DNA of 64,000 nt from JACCXG01 sp963785755 (GTDB taxonomy: Bacteria; Acidobacteriota; Vicinamibacteria; Vicinamibacterales; 2-12-FULL-66-21): assembly GCA_963785755.1 (NCBI GenBank), contig CAWAXG010000002.1:1-64000 (forward strand), given 5' to 3'. Position numbers and translations under genes: made by a program. This document shows positions 23,633 to 35,425 of the stretch, piece by piece; position 1 is the stretch's first letter, and each line of letters begins with the position of its first letter. The notes under the pieces are model-generated. The model was given only the letters and a program-made list of their open reading frames with translations. It ran no database searches and was not told the origin of the DNA.

Positions 23633-26540
23633 GCGATCAACTCACACCAGCCGCTGCGGGTGACGCGGGCCGGATTCTCCTGGTCGATGACGAACCCACG
23701 AACCTGGACATCCTGCGCGAAACACTCGCCGGTCCGAGCTACCGCTTGTTCGTCGCCCGCAGTGGTGAGGAGGCGTTGCGGGTCGCATCGCGCGCCAGAC
23801 CTTTGATCGTCCTGCTCGATGTCGTCATGCCGGGCATCGACGGCTATGAGACATGCCGCCGCCTCAAGGCCGATCCGGAAACCCGCGACGCCGCGGTGAT
23901 CTTCGTGTCCGCGCTCAAGGACCCGAAGGACCGCATTCGCGGGTTCGAAGCGGGCGCGGTGGATTTCATCTCGAAGCCCGTCCAGCCGGAGGAGGTGATC
24001 GCGCGCGTCAATACGCATCTCGCGATCCAGCGACTGCTCCATCGCCAGGTCGAAGCGGAGGCGACGGCCGCCTGGGAGTTACGCACAAGGGCGAGGCGCC
24101 CAGCGCCCCGACGGCCGCCGCCCGGACGCCTGGGGCCGCCGTCTTTCGTACCGGTGACATCGTCGCCTTCCGCTTCCGCATCGTGCGTTACCTGGCGAAA
24201 GGCGGCATGGGCGAGCTCTACGAAGCGGAGGATCTCGAATTGCACGAGCGGGTCGCGCTCAAGACCATCCTGTCGGACATCGCGAGTGACGAGCGTGCCG
24301 TCGTGCGGTTCAAGCGCGAGGTGCACCTGGCGAGACAGGTGACCCACCCGAACGTCTGCCGCATCTACGATGTCTTCCGCCACAAAGACGCGGCCCGGGG
24401 AGCTGACACGCCGGCCGACGACGTCGTCTTTCTCGCGATGGAGTTGCTGCACGGCGAGACGCTTTCCGACAGGCTCCGGCGGGATGGACCGTTCTCCACG
24501 ACGGAGATGCTGCCGCTCGTCGAGCAGATGGCCGCCGGTTTGACCGCCGCACACCGGGCTGGAGTCGTGCACCGGGACTTCAAAAGCCACAACGTCATGC
24601 TCGTGAAGCCGGCGCATGCGGACGAAGAGACGCGCGTCGTCGTGACGGATTTCGGTCTGGCGTGGCGGAGCGCCCAAAACGAGAGCACGGCGCTGTCGCT
24701 GGCGATGTCGGCGGAGAATGAAATCTCTGGCACCCCGGCGTACATGGCCCCCGAGCAGGTCGAGGGCGGCCCGGTGACGCCGGCGACAGACGTCTACGCG
24801 TTCGGCGTCGTGCTCTACGAGATGGTGACCGGGGCCTGGCCCTTCGTCGGTGAAAATCCGCTCAAGATGGCCACGGCACGCCTGCACGAGCCGCCGGCGA
24901 GCCCGCGTGTCCACGTCGCGGACCTCGATCCGCTGTGGGAGGACACGATTCTGCGGTGCCTGGCCCGTCGGCCCGAGGATCGCTTCGCCAGTGCTGCTGA
25001 CGTCGTGACCGCGCTGGAAGGCGGACGCGTCGAGCCGGGAACCGCTGCCCCGCCCAAGCCGCGACGGTGGGCCGGTGCCGCCTCGTTGGCGGCGGCCCTG
25101 ATCATCGTGACGACCCTCGTAGCCGGCTATTTCGCGTACGCCAGGTACGCCGGAAGCGGGCCTGCGGGCATCACGTCGATCGCAGTCCTGCCGTTGAGGA
25201 ACAGCAGCAGCGATCCTGAGCAGGAGTACCTGTCGGACGGCCTCAGCGAAGCCCTCGTCAACCGTCTGTCGCAGGTGCCGGGGTTGAAGGTTGTCGCCAA
25301 CAGTTCCTCATCGCGGTTCAAAGGGCAGGACGCGGATCCGCAGGCAGTGGCGCAGGCGCTGGATGTTGCGGGCATCCTGGCCGGCCGGATCTCGCAGCGG
25401 GGCGACAGTCTGTCGATCAGCATCGAGCTGATCGACGGGCGCGACCGGACGCAGGTGTGGGGCGAGCAATACGTGCGGAAGGCGGCCGACCTGTCCCAGG
25501 TGTCGGAGGACATCTCTCGTGACGTGGCGAGGAAGCTGCAGATGGGCCCGGCCGCTGGTTCCTCACCAGGTCCCGGCACGCGCCAGGTACGAAACCCGGA
25601 AGCGTACGAACTGCTGCTCAAAGGACATTTCCATCGCGCGAGGGGAGGGACGGAGGACCGGCAGAAAGCGAGCGAATACTTCGTTCGGGCTATCGCCGCC
25701 GATCCCGGGTACGCGCTCGCCTATGCCGATCTGTCCGACATCTATCGGAGCCTCGCCAACAGCGGACTGGTCGACCCGAAAGAGTATCTGCCCAAAGCCA
25801 GAGAGGCGGCGCAGAAGGCGCTCGAACTGGACGAGGGTCTTGCCGATGGGCACTACGTGCTGGCCAACCTCATGTCGTATTCATGGGAGTGGGCCGACGC
25901 CGAGCGTGAATACAAGCGTGCGATCGAACTGAACCCGAACCTTGCGCTGGCGCACCGGTGGTACGCCACGTATCTGCGGCTCATGGGACGGCACGAAGAA
26001 GCTATCAGCGCCATCACCCGCGCCAGGGAGCTCGATCCGCTCTCACCCGGAGTCAACGCGACCGTCGGGTACGTGCTGTCGTCTGCCCGTCGATACGATC
26101 AGGCGATCGACGCCCTGAACAGGACCATCGAGCTGGACCGAAACTATCCCTATACGCATCTGTTTCTCGGACACACGTATGCCGCTCAGGGCAAGCACGC
26201 GGAGGCTGTTGCGGCGTACACGCGAGCCATTGCGCTCGGTCTCGACACGCCTGCCACACAGGTCTATCTTGGCGCCGCGGCCGCACGCGCCGGCGACCGC
26301 ACGCGAGCGCAGGCGGTGCTTCAGCAACTGCGATCGAGCAAGGAGGGCGGCTCCCCAGCCGAACTCGCGCTCCTGCTGACGGCTCTGGGCGAGCGGGAGC
26401 AGGCGTTCGCGTCGCTCGAAGACGCGTATCGAGCGCGGGATATCCAACTGCAATACCTTGGCGTCGAGCCGGGGTTCGATCCGCTGCGCTCGGACCCGCG
26501 GTTCGTGGATCTGATGCGACGGGTCGGGCTCACGCGATGA
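23629..26540 (+). CDS. Response-regulator receiver / Ser-Thr kinase / FlgO-like / TPR fusion; one frameshift
   Basis: The N-terminus is a CheY-type receiver (ILLVDDEPTNLDILRETL, phospho-acceptor in VLLDVVMPGIDGYETC, Lys in FISKPVQPEEVIARV). Near 24075 the frame shifts by one. It then encodes a complete Hanks kinase: LAKGGMGELYEAED, ALKTI, HRDFKSHNVML, VTDFGLAWR and GTPAYMAPEQ. After it come one TM helix (AASLAAALIIVTTLVAGYFA), a TolB-N/FlgO-like domain (ITSIAVLPLRNSSSDPEQEY, LSDGLSEALVNRLSQVPGL) and about eight TPR-like units. The C-terminal half should be periplasmic. A two-gene reading is possible, but no stop or start separates them once the indel is fixed. It overlaps the upstream gene and ends directly against the convergent histidine kinase. 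Confidence 0.75.
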
Positions 26541-29500
26541 CTAGGCAGATTCCTGGGTGAGCGCGTGCCTCTCCGCCGCGGCCGTCAGTTGCTCGCAGGC
26601 CTCGGAGAACGCATAGTTCTCAATCAGACTGGCAAAGCGTTGGAACTCCTGCGCGCTGAACAGGGGCCGCAGGTGAGACCCCGCCGACGCGAAATAGTCG
26701 ATCGCGGCGGCATCGGTCTCGGCCAGATAGCGCGACAACTGGTCGACCGCGATCTTCATCTGCTTCGGATCGCCTGCCGGCGTCGTGTCGCCGTCCGCTC
26801 CTTCCAATGCGGTCCGCACACCGTGGATGAGCGAGGCCAGGCACTCCTCGAGCGATGCGCGCGCCGCTTCGATGTCCGCCGCAGGAGCTGACCCTTTGAT
26901 GGCCTGCTCCAGGTCGGCCGCCGCCTGCTGCACGGCGGCCGCGCCGATGTTTCCGGCCACGCCCCTGACCGTGTGCGCGAGCCGCACGGCCAGCGCGCGA
27001 TCCGGCGCGGCCAGGGCGGACGCGATCCGCTCGGCGGCATCGGCCTCCGTGGTGGCAAACCGGTGCAGCAGTTTTCTGTACAACTTCGTGTTGCCGGCCA
27101 CCCGCCCGAGACCGTCAGCCACGTCGAGTCCAGGCACCGCCGGCAGCTCGTCCCCGTCGGAGACCGCAGCGGGGGCCGGCTCCGCAGCCGGCACGGCGGG
27201 GCCTTGCACCCTCGCGGCGACGAAGCGGACGAAGCCTCCACGGTCTCGAAGAGCGCCGCGGGATCAATCGGTTTCGACACGTGACCGTTCATGCCCGCGT
27301 CCAGACACTTCTGCCGTTCCTCGATCGTGGCGTGGGCCGTCATGGCAATGATCGGAAGACCCGCGAAGCGCGGGTCCGACCGGATCGTCTTCGTCGCCTG
27401 GTAGCCATCCATTTCCGGCATCTGCACGTCCATCAGCACCACGTCAACGTTCGGAGGCTCTGGCTGCTCCAGTAACTTGTGGACCGCCTCCAGGCCGTCG
27501 TTCGCCACTTCAACCGTTGCGCCCACGCCCTCCAGCAACTCCACGGCAATCTGCTGGTTGATCTCGTTGTCTTCGGCCAGCAGCACGCGTACGCCCCGCA
27601 GCCGGTCTGCATGGCGGTCCAGAGCCGGAGCCAGTGCCGTGCGGTCTTGCCGGGTCCCGGCGAAAAGGCCGACCAGCGTATCGACCACCATGGACGCCGT
27701 GACCGGTTTCAGCAGGAACCCGTCCACCTGCACGCGCTCGGCTTCTGCCCGTACTTCCTCGCGCCCAAACGCGGTGACCAGCACGCACGGCCGGGTGCGT
27801 CGTCAGGTCGGGGTCCTGCTTGATGCAGACGCGCCGCCTCGACACCATCCAGACCCGGCATGCGCCAGTCCATGAAGATGACGTCGTACGGCTGGCCCGT
27901 GTCGTGCTGCTTCACGGCGGCGATGGCTTCCTCGCCCGAGCTCACCGCATCCACCCGGGCACAGACGCCCTCGAGGGCGTGCACCAGAATGTCCCGCGCC
28001 GCGGCATTGTCATCCACCACCAGCGCCGACACCGCGCGAAGCGGCTCGGGCACGACCCGGTCCCGCGCCGCGCCGGACGCGACCCCCACCGACACGGTAA
28101 AGTGAAACGTGCTGCCCGCGCCCGGTTCGCTGTCCAGCCCGATTTCACCGCCCATCAGTTCCACCAACCGCCGGCAAATGGTCAGGCCCAGGCCCGTCCC
28201 GCCATGTTTGCGGGTCGTCGACGCGTCGGCCTGCGTGAACGGCTGAAACAGTCTGGCTGCCTGCTCGGGCGTCATGCCGATGCCGGTATCCTTCACCGAG
28301 AAGCGCAGCCGGGCCCGCTCGCCGACCTGTTCCTGCAGCTCCGCTTTCAGGTAGACCTCGCCGCGCTCGGTAAACTTGATCGCGTTGTTGATCAAGTTCG
28401 CAATCACCTGGCCCAGACGCAAGGGATCACCCACGAGGTGCTGCGGCACGGCACTGGCGACCTCGGCGAGAAACTCCAGCCCCTTCTCCTGGGCCTTTTC
28501 GGCCGTGATGGCGGTGACTGACGCAATCACGTCATCCAGGCGGAAGTCCACGGTCTCGATGTCCAGCCGCCCGGCTTCAATCTTGGAGAAGTCGAGAATG
28601 TCGTTGATCACGCCCAGCAACGACGTCCCCGCATTGTGAATCTTGTTGACGTAGTCCCGCTGCTTCTCGCTCAGCGGCGTCTTCAAGGCCAGATACGCCA
28701 TGCCGATCACCGCATTCATCGGCGTCCGGATCTCGTGGCTCATGTTGGCCAGGAACATCGACTTCATCGCCGTGGCCTCTTCCGCTTTCTCCTTCGCGAC
28801 TTTGAGTTCCTCATCGGTCGCAACGAGTTCCGCGGTGCGCTGTTGCACCAGCGCATCGAGCTGCTGTTCCCGCTCCTTCAAACCCCTTATCCGCAATTTG
28901 TAGGTGCCGAGAATCAAGCCCACAAACGCCAGACCCATCAGGCTCCTGAACCACCACGTCGCCCACCAGGGCGGCAGGATCGTGAGTGCGAGGCTTACCC
29001 CGTCCTCGTTCCAGACCTCCTCGTTATTGGATGCCTGGACGCGAAAGACATATCGTCCTGCCGGGAGGCTGGTATAGGTGGCCTGGCGACGCCTGCTATC
29101 CACCTCGTTCCATTCTGATTCCAGCCCCTCCAGCCGATAGCGATACCGGTTCTTCTCCGGGGCGGCATAACTCAAGCCAGCGAATTCCAGCGTGAAGATG
29201 CTCTGGGTGTGAGTGAGTGTGAGAGAATCGGTCGTCCAGATTGGCTTTTGGAGCGGAGAGTCTGAGCCCGGGTGCACGGGCTTGTTGAACAAATGAAAGT
29301 CTGTCAATACAACCGGCGGGACATAGGGATTGGGGGAAAGCCGATCGGGGTAGAACGTTGTCACGCCGTTCATTGACCCAAGGACCATCTCACCGTCTTG
29401 ACTTTGCCAGCTGCTCTCCGCCTCATATGGGCTGAGGATCTTGCCCGGCAAGCCATCCGCTTCTGAATAATTGCGAAAGGTCTTCGTCGGCGGATGAAAT

Positions 29501-31488
29501 CGGCTGAGGCCGTTATGCGTAGCCAGCCAGAGATACCCCTGACGGTCTTCCAGGATTGCCTGAATCCTGTCATCCGGCAGGCCGTCCTTCTCTGTGAAAG
29601 CCGTGAAGGCCCCTCGGCTTCGGTCCAGCTGGTTGAGGCCGTACCGAGTGCCAACCCATAGCAGTCCCTGCCTGTCTTCCCGGATGGCATTCACACTGTT
29701 GTGGCTCAGGCTGCGAACGTTCTGGGGGTCATGGCGATAGACGGTGAACTGCTCCGTCCTGGGGTCAAACCGACTCAGTCCCGCAAACGTCGCCAGCCAC
29801 AGGATTCCAGCTCGGTCCTCGAATATGGCCCTTATTTTGTCGGACAAACTCCGGGGATTGTTCGGTTCGCTCCGATAGGCGGAGAAGCGTCCCGTCGTCG
29901 AGTCAAAGCGGTTCAGGCCCCCTCCATCGGTGCCCGCCCACAGAACTCCTTGCCGGTCTAACAACAGACACAAGACAACGTCATTGCTCAAGCTGCGAGG
30001 GTTCTTCGGGTCGTGCCGGTAGGTGACGGATCGCCGCGTAGCAGGGTCAAAGCGGTTGAGGCCGCCGCCATAGTAGGTCCCAATCCATAGCTCGCCTGCC
30101 CGGCCTTCGCGGATTGCGGCAACCCTGTTCCCAAGAAGACTGTCGCCATTCCTTGAATCGAGCAGGTATGAAGTGACGTGCCCGGTTCTTCGATCCAGCC
30201 GGTTAAGACCGAGCTTCGTCCCTATCCAAAGGAATCCCTTGCTGTCCCCCTGAACGGACCGGATTGTGTTGTCATGCAGGCTGTGCGGATTGCCGGGCTC
30301 ATGTCGGTAGTTGGCGAATGGGAGTTGTTTCTTGAGGAATCGGCTGACCCCTTCCTGGGTACCTACCCACATCACCCCTTCCGCATCTTCGAATATTGTT
30401 TTGACGGCGTTATCGTGCAGGCCGTTCGGATTGCCCGCCTGTCTGGCGTACCTCATGACCTGCTTGCGCTCACGGTCAAGCTTCAGCAACCCGGTGTCGA
30501 GCGTACCCAGCCAGAGCACCCCATCGCGGTCTTCATAGATGGCGGTCACGCCCGCGACGCTTTGGCCGCCTGGTTGCTCTGAGTGGAACGAGTAGCGCGT
30601 GAATTCACCGCTCTTCACGTCCAGGGCACTCAACCCACCTACTAATTCCGAGCCCACCCAGAGAACACCGGCCTGGTCCTCCAGGATGGAACCCACGGAG
30701 TTATGACCAAGGCTGCGGGGATTCGCCGGGTCGTGTAAGAAGCGCGAAAACCGGCCGGTGTCCCGCTTCAGCTTGTTCAAGCCAGCGTCAGTGCCCACCC
30801 ATAGATTGCTCTGCCGATCTTCGAAAATGGCAGTAACCCGATTGCTGCTCAAACTGCCCGCATCCCGGGCGTCGTGCTTGTAGTGGATGAAACTGCCAGT
30901 AGCCGGGTCCAGGCGGTCGAGACCGTCACCGGTTCCAACCCAAAGCACGCCCCCGGACTCCTGATAGGCGCAATAGACATCGTCGTTGCTCAAGCTCTGT
31001 TGATTGCCAGGGTCATGCCGATAGCGCGTAACGGTGTCCTGCGCCGGGTCCAGTTTGGCGAGCCCTCCAGCGATAGTGGCGATCCAAAGCATGCCGGACC
31101 GATCTCTGTAAATAGATCGGATGAAGTTTTCGCTCAGGCTGTTTGGGTTACCCGCGTCGTGCCTGTAGGTCTTCAGGTTGTACCCGTCATGCCGGAACAA
31201 ACCGTCGACCGTGCCGAACCACAGGAACCCGTACTGATCCTGCACGATGCTCCACGTGAAAGTTTGAAGTCGGACATTGTTTGTGGAAACGCTAGTGAAG
31301 CGGATGTCTTGCTTGTCAATGATCGGTAGCTTCACGATACCGCCGTCACGAGACGTCGAGGCAGCGTTACGCTCTTGTGCGCTCGCGCCGGGTGCCGTGA
31401 CGCAGAAGAGCACCAGGCCTCCCAGAACGAAGAGAAGCATTCGCCCTGTGGTTGAATGCGCCATGGGTCTGGTCCAGTTGATGGTCAT
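26541..31488 (-). CDS. Hybrid histidine kinase with two-component-regulator propeller, two receivers and Hpt; two frameshifts
   Basis: About 1650 residues when joined. A signal peptide (MLLFVLGGLVLFCVTAPGAS; start ATG 31488 or 31464) is followed by 14 W(V/I)GT..GL..LD propeller blades, that is two seven-bladed propellers. Then come a Y_Y_Y domain (YRYRLEGLESEWNEV), a TM helix (WWFRSLMGLAFVGLILGTYK), HisKA (FLANMSHEIRTPMNAVIGM), HATPase (FSVKDTGIGM, GGTGLGLTICRRLVELMGG), receiver 1 (VIFMDWRMPGLDG), receiver 2 (VVLMDVQMPEMDGYQATKTI) and Hpt (VRLAHTVRGVAGNIGAAAV). Frames shift near 27790 (inside receiver 1) and near 27220 (before Hpt). The BT4643-like architecture suggests sensing of a periplasmic oligosaccharide or similar ligand. 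It lies 18 bases after the TPP-enzyme gene, probably in the same transcript. Confidence 0.85.
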
Positions 31489-31506
31489 GGGACTGTCTCT
31501 GTGTCG

Positions 31507-33111
31507 TCAGAACAGGCGGGGGTAGTCCGCGTCGTTCACCGGAACGGCGATGACGAGGCTGCGGCGACGGTCGACCGCGTCCCTGGCGGCCGATGCGAGC
31601 TCGTCGGGGCTGCTCGTGCGCAGGCCGGCGACCCCGCACGCCTCCGCCATCTTCACGGTGTCGATCGGCCGGAACTCCGTCCGGTACGGCTCGAGCTTCT
31701 TGCCCGCCTGCGAGATCTTGATGAGCGAGTAGCTGCCGTCCTCGAGCACGACGGTGACGAACGGCGCGCCGACACGCTCCGCGGTCTCGAGCTCCTGCGC
31801 GTTCATCGAGAAGCCGCCGTCGCCGACCGCCGCCAGCACCGGCGCCTCGGGCCGCGCCAGTTTGGCGCCGATCGCGGCGCTCAACCCGTACGCCATCCCC
31901 GACAACCCGTTCGACATCCAGAACGTCTCCGGCTCGCGGCTCGGCCAGTACTGTCCGAAGAGATATTTATGCGAGCCGACGTCGGTCGTGACGATCGTCT
32001 CCGCCGGCATCACCGACGCCAGGGCTTCGATGATGTCGCCGGGCCACATCGTGCCGGCCGCCGGCGTGCGATCGGTCAGCATCCGCCTCCGCTTGTCCTG
32101 AAACTCCCTGAACGGCTCAGGATCTCGATGCCACGCCGCCGGCGGCCGTTCGCCGACGAGCGCGTCGAAGAGCGCGTGGTGGCTGACGAGCGCGGCCCCC
32201 GCCGGCACGATGCCGCAGGCATTTGGCGATTCGAGCAGCCAGTGAATCGGCCGTTCGGCGTGCCACGTCTTGTCGATTTCCACCGGATCGAGGCCCAGGC
32301 CGACGACCAGATCCGCCGCGGCAATCGCGTCGCACACGACGCCGTCGGCCGCCATCCCGCCGGCGACGCCGACGAAGCTGGCCGAGGTCTCGTCGACGAT
32401 CCCCTTGACCTTCGGCGTTACGGCGACCGGCAGATTCCACTCCGTCAGCCAGCGCCGGATCGCCGGCGCGTTCGCCGGATCGACGCCGAGCCCAATCACC
32501 ACCAGCGGGCGCTTCGAGCCTCGCAGCGCGGAGACGAGCGTCGCCGCCTGTTCGCGCGCGCCGACGCTCGAGAGTGATGTCGTCGTGACCGGGCGCGCGG
32601 CGCCGTTGGCCGCCGCCTTCAGCGCCTCGCGGGCGGACAACGTGAGGTACGACACGCCGAACGGGCGCTCCATGCAGCGGGCCAGCGCCTGCGGCACGAC
32701 GTCGAGCACGTTCGAGCCGGTGATCTTCTCGACGTAGCGTGCGATCGGCCGGTAGCTCTCGTGCAGCGGCAGCCGCTGGTGCGTGTGGCTGGCCGGGAAA
32801 TCGTCCGGGATCTGCGCCGAGATCGCCAGCAGCGGCTCGAGGTCCAGATAGGCGTTCGACATCGGCAGCATCAGGTTCGCCGCGCCCGGGCCGAGCGTCG
32901 TCAGCACGACGCCAGGCTGGCGGCGCAGCTTGCCGTAGACCGCCGCCGCGATCCCCGCGTTCGCCTCGTGCCGCATCAGCACGAAGTCGACGCCGGCGCG
33001 GCGGAGCTCGTCCATCAACACGAGCACCTCGCCGCCAGGCAGTCCGAAGACGCGCTCGATGCCGGCATCGGCCAGAATTTTTGCGGTGGCGGCAGCGGTG
33101 GATGTCATTGC
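31507..33111 (-). CDS. Thiamine-diphosphate-dependent enzyme, acetolactate-synthase-like
   Basis: A 534-residue TPP enzyme of the AHAS/benzoylformate-decarboxylase superfamily. The PYR domain has FGLPGGEVLVLMDELRRAG and catalytic Glu in MRHEANAGIAAAVYG. The central FAD/DHS-like domain has KRPLVVIGLGVDPANAP. The PP domain has AAVGDGGFSMNAQELETAER and EDGSYSLIKI, the GDG..N-type Mg-TPP site. ATG 33111 (MTSTAAATAKILADAG) is chosen; six extra upstream residues are possible. It is not a typical IlvB: no regulatory subunit gene is adjacent and the C-terminus is short. The substrate is unresolved (acetolactate synthase, sulfopyruvate- or glyoxylate-type decarboxylases are options). It lies between an AraC gene and the hybrid kinase, all on the reverse strand. 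Confidence 0.8.
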   Translation of the reverse strand, partial: AMTSTAAATAKILADAGIERVFGLPGGEVLVLMDELRRAGVDFVLMRHEANAGIAAAVYGKLRRQPGVVLTTLGPGAANLMLPMSNAYLDLEPLLAISAQIPDDFPASHTHQRLPLHESYRPIARYVEKITGSNVLDVVPQALARCMERPFGVSYLTLSAREALKAAANGAARPVTTTSLSSVGAREQAATLVSALRGSKRPLVVIGLGVDPANAPAIRRWLTEWNLPVAVTPKVKGIVDETSASFVGVAGGMAADGVVCDAIAAADLVVGLGLDPVEIDKTWHAERPIHWLLESPNACGIVPAGAALVSHHALFDALVGERPPAAWHRDPEPFREFQDKRRRMLTDRTPAAGTMWPGDIIEALASVMPAETIVTTDVGSHKYLFGQYWPSREPETFWMSNGLSGMAYGLSAAIGAKLARPEAPVLAAVGDGGFSMNAQELETAERVGAPFVTVVLEDGSYSLIKISQAGKKLEPYRTEFRPIDTVKMAEACGVAGLRTSSPDELASAARDAVDRRRSLVIAVPVNDADYPRLF

Positions 33112-33241
33112 TGGATATGTTAGCGGCACTCTGGAGGCGGCCGATTCAGGATACGAGATGAACCCGGGACGCGGTGAAAGCGCACAGCGCAGGGAGATCC
33201 GCCTCGAGCCATCGTCATAGGTGCGAACGCTCGAGTACCTA

Positions 33242-34321
33242 CTAACGTGCGGTCTGGACGTCCGGGTGAGCCGGCTGGCCGATGACGGCGGCCCTGAAAT
33301 CCTGCGGCGTCCGGCCCATCCAGCGCCGGAACGCCCGATGGAACGCGGCAGGCTCCGAGTACTGCAGGAAGAACGCGACGTCGCCGACGCTCAAGCTGCG
33401 ATCCTGCAGCAGGGCGCAGGCGAGCTCCCGGCGGACATCGTTCAGGATGTCACGGAACGATGTGCCCTCGCCGGCCAGCCGGCGACTCAGCGTCCGGCGG
33501 CTGACGGCGAGAGCCCTTGCCACACTCGGTGGCGTCAACGTGGTCCCGCCCAGACGTTCCACCATCAGGCGCCGCACGCGTCCGCTGAACGACCCCACGT
33601 CGTGCAGGTCACGCTCGGCCAGCGCCTTGTCGAGCCGGCGGCGCACGATCGATGACAACGCCTCATCGGCGCCCAGCATGGGCCGCGCCGCATCCAGGCG
33701 ACTCAGGATCATCGACGTCGAGCCCGCGCCAAAGCGGACGGCGCCTCGGAAGAACCGACGGTATTCCATGTCCTCCGGCGGTGCCGGATGGGCGAAGCAC
33801 ACCTGCAGCGGGATAATGTCGTGCCCCGTGCTGTCGCGAGCCAGCTTCAGTGCCGTAGCCAGCGCAAACTCGGCGCGGCCGGGATGCAGCGCGGTGCTCC
33901 CCGCATCGCGGAACAGGAGCAGCAGCCCTTCGACATTCGCATCCATCCGTCCGGCGACCCGGTCGCTGAGCACACGGCCATAGCGAGCCAGCCGTTCGAG
34001 CGCAGTCGCCAGCGACGCGCTCGAACGGAACGCGTACTCGATGAGGTCCAGCGCTCCGCGCGGAAGCGACTCCGCGAGGTGAATACCGATGGCTTCGTCG
34101 TGTGTCAGGGTGGTGGCCCGGCGCCAGGCCGCCTCGACTGATGCCTCGGGCAGCCGCAGATCCGGATCGGTCAGGTCCGCCATGCCGGGCAGCCCGCGGA
34201 TGGACGAAGCGTCGATCCCCTGCTCTTCCACCCACCCGATGAGGTAGGGCAGGACCCATCCCTGGACGGACGGTCCTGACGCCGTCGCGCGTAGCGGATC
34301 AGTCGGCCCCAGGCGCGCCAT
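33242..34321 (-). CDS. AraC family transcriptional regulator (Arabinose_bd/OruR type)
   Basis: 359 residues. The N-terminal 210 residues form the Arabinose_bd-like domain of the OruR/ArgR-of-Pseudomonas subfamily (ASSIRGLPGMADLTDPDLRL, AWRRATTLTHDEAIGIHLAE, FRSSASLATALERLARYGRV). The C-terminus is a double HTH: PSVARALAVSRRTLSRRLAG, then SVGDVAFFLQYSEPAAFHRA and FRRWMGRTPQDFR. It lies upstream of the TPP-enzyme gene on the same strand with 130 bases between, so it could regulate that gene. Confidence 0.85.
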   Translation of the reverse strand: MARLGPTDPLRATASGPSVQGWVLPYLIGWVEEQGIDASSIRGLPGMADLTDPDLRLPEASVEAAWRRATTLTHDEAIGIHLAESLPRGALDLIEYAFRSSASLATALERLARYGRVLSDRVAGRMDANVEGLLLLFRDAGSTALHPGRAEFALATALKLARDSTGHDIIPLQVCFAHPAPPEDMEYRRFFRGAVRFGAGSTSMILSRLDAARPMLGADEALSSIVRRRLDKALAERDLHDVGSFSGRVRRLMVERLGGTTLTPPSVARALAVSRRTLSRRLAGEGTSFRDILNDVRRELACALLQDRSLSVGDVAFFLQYSEPAAFHRAFRRWMGRTPQDFRAAVIGQPAHPDVQTAR

Positions 34322-34365
34322 GGGACGTAGTATCGAAGGGTGGCGGCAAATGTCAATACAGCGAG

Positions 34366-34482
34366 GGGTATCACGCCGGCATCATCGAACAGGCCGAATT
34401 CGACCGCCGCATCCGCGAGACCTGGAGCGACATCGGACGCGCCGGCCTCGCGGACATCGTAACGGCGATTGTGCGCCGCTGA
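34366..34482 (+). pseudogene. Short C-terminal relic, family not identified
   Basis: One frame gives YHAGIIEQAEFDRRIRETWS, then DIGRAGLADIVTAIVRR and TGA 34480-34482. It has good codon character and reads like the amphipathic C-terminus of a longer protein, but there is no start or upstream body; the AraC promoter region begins just before it. I cannot name the family. Confidence 0.25.
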
Positions 34483-34506
34483 GCGCGCGGCGCGAAGCAG
34501 GCCAGG

Positions 34507-35256
34507 TCATGCGCATCTCGACTGCGCCAGCGCCACCGCGTCGGGACCCGCTGGAAATCGAAGCTGCCCGGACGCATCGGTCGCGGCACGGTACACCGCC
34601 TCTGCCACGTCGGACACCGTCGTCACCGTCGTCACCTGCGCGAATGACGCGAGGATGGGCTGCGCGAAGGCCGCGTATGCGTCGGGAAACAGCCCTTCCA
34701 TGCGCGATCCAACGTTGCTCGTAAAGCGCGTGGTCGGGCCGTAGCCCGGCTCGACCAGTTTGACCCGCACGTTGAACGCCTCCAGCTCGTGCGCGAGTGA
34801 TCCGGTGAACCCTTCGATGGCCATCTTGCTCGCGGTGTACGCGGCCGCCAGCGGCATCGGCGCCAGCGTCACGCTCGAGGTTACATTCACGACTACCCCA
34901 GACCTCCGCGCGCGAAGCTGAGGCAGCACCGCCTGCGTCATCGCCATCACGCCGAAGGTGTTGGTCTCGAAGACCTCGCGCACCGTGGCCATCGGCGTGG
35001 CCTCGAAGACACCGATGATCCCGATGCCGGCGTTGTTGACGAGCACGTCGACGGCCCCACACGCTTCGATCGCGGCGGCGATGCTCTCGGGCCTGGTCAC
35101 GTCGAGCGCCAGGACGCGTAACCGCTCCGACCGGGGCAGCAGGTCTTCGCGCGGCGTTCGCATGGTGGCGATCACGTTCCAGCCATGCGCGTGAAAATGG
35201 CGGGCGGTCTCGAGGCCATAGCCGGAAGAGCAACCGGTAATGAGCACGGTGTTCAT
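34507..35256 (-). CDS. Short-chain dehydrogenase/reductase (SDR)
   Basis: A 249-residue classical SDR. It has the NAD(P)-binding TGCSSGYG, the LVNNAGIGIIG motif, Ser in VVVNVTSSVTLAP, and YTASK (YxxxK) catalysis. The Rossmann start is NTVLITGCSSG. ATG 35256 is chosen because AAGGAGTCGCC precedes it. It diverges from the cupin-AraC gene at 35426 with about 170 bases between, the usual arrangement in which the regulator controls the reductase. The substrate is unknown. Confidence 0.9.
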   Translation of the reverse strand: MNTVLITGCSSGYGLETARHFHAHGWNVIATMRTPREDLLPRSERLRVLALDVTRPESIAAAIEACGAVDVLVNNAGIGIIGVFEATPMATVREVFETNTFGVMAMTQAVLPQLRARRSGVVVNVTSSVTLAPMPLAAAYTASKMAIEGFTGSLAHELEAFNVRVKLVEPGYGPTTRFTSNVGSRMEGLFPDAYAAFAQPILASFAQVTTVTTVSDVAEAVYRAATDASGQLRFPAGPDAVALAQSRCA

Positions 35257-35425
35257 GGCGACTCCTTTTCTGAGGTTCACCTTCTGGTGGACCCTCACCT
35301 TCTCGCCGACTACTATGGCGGAAGCGATCCGGACTTTCTACAACGTGGAGTCCACATTTCATTTGTGATCGTCCAGCCTTCGCTCTTGTCTGCGGCGAAG
35401 GCTGTCTTTGGCCCGGCAGGCCCCT

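Noticed and set aside
23853..24070. Kinase frame extended upstream over the receiver domain in another frame
   Set aside because: That part is an out-of-frame reading of the receiver gene. The kinase coding begins after the indel near 24075.
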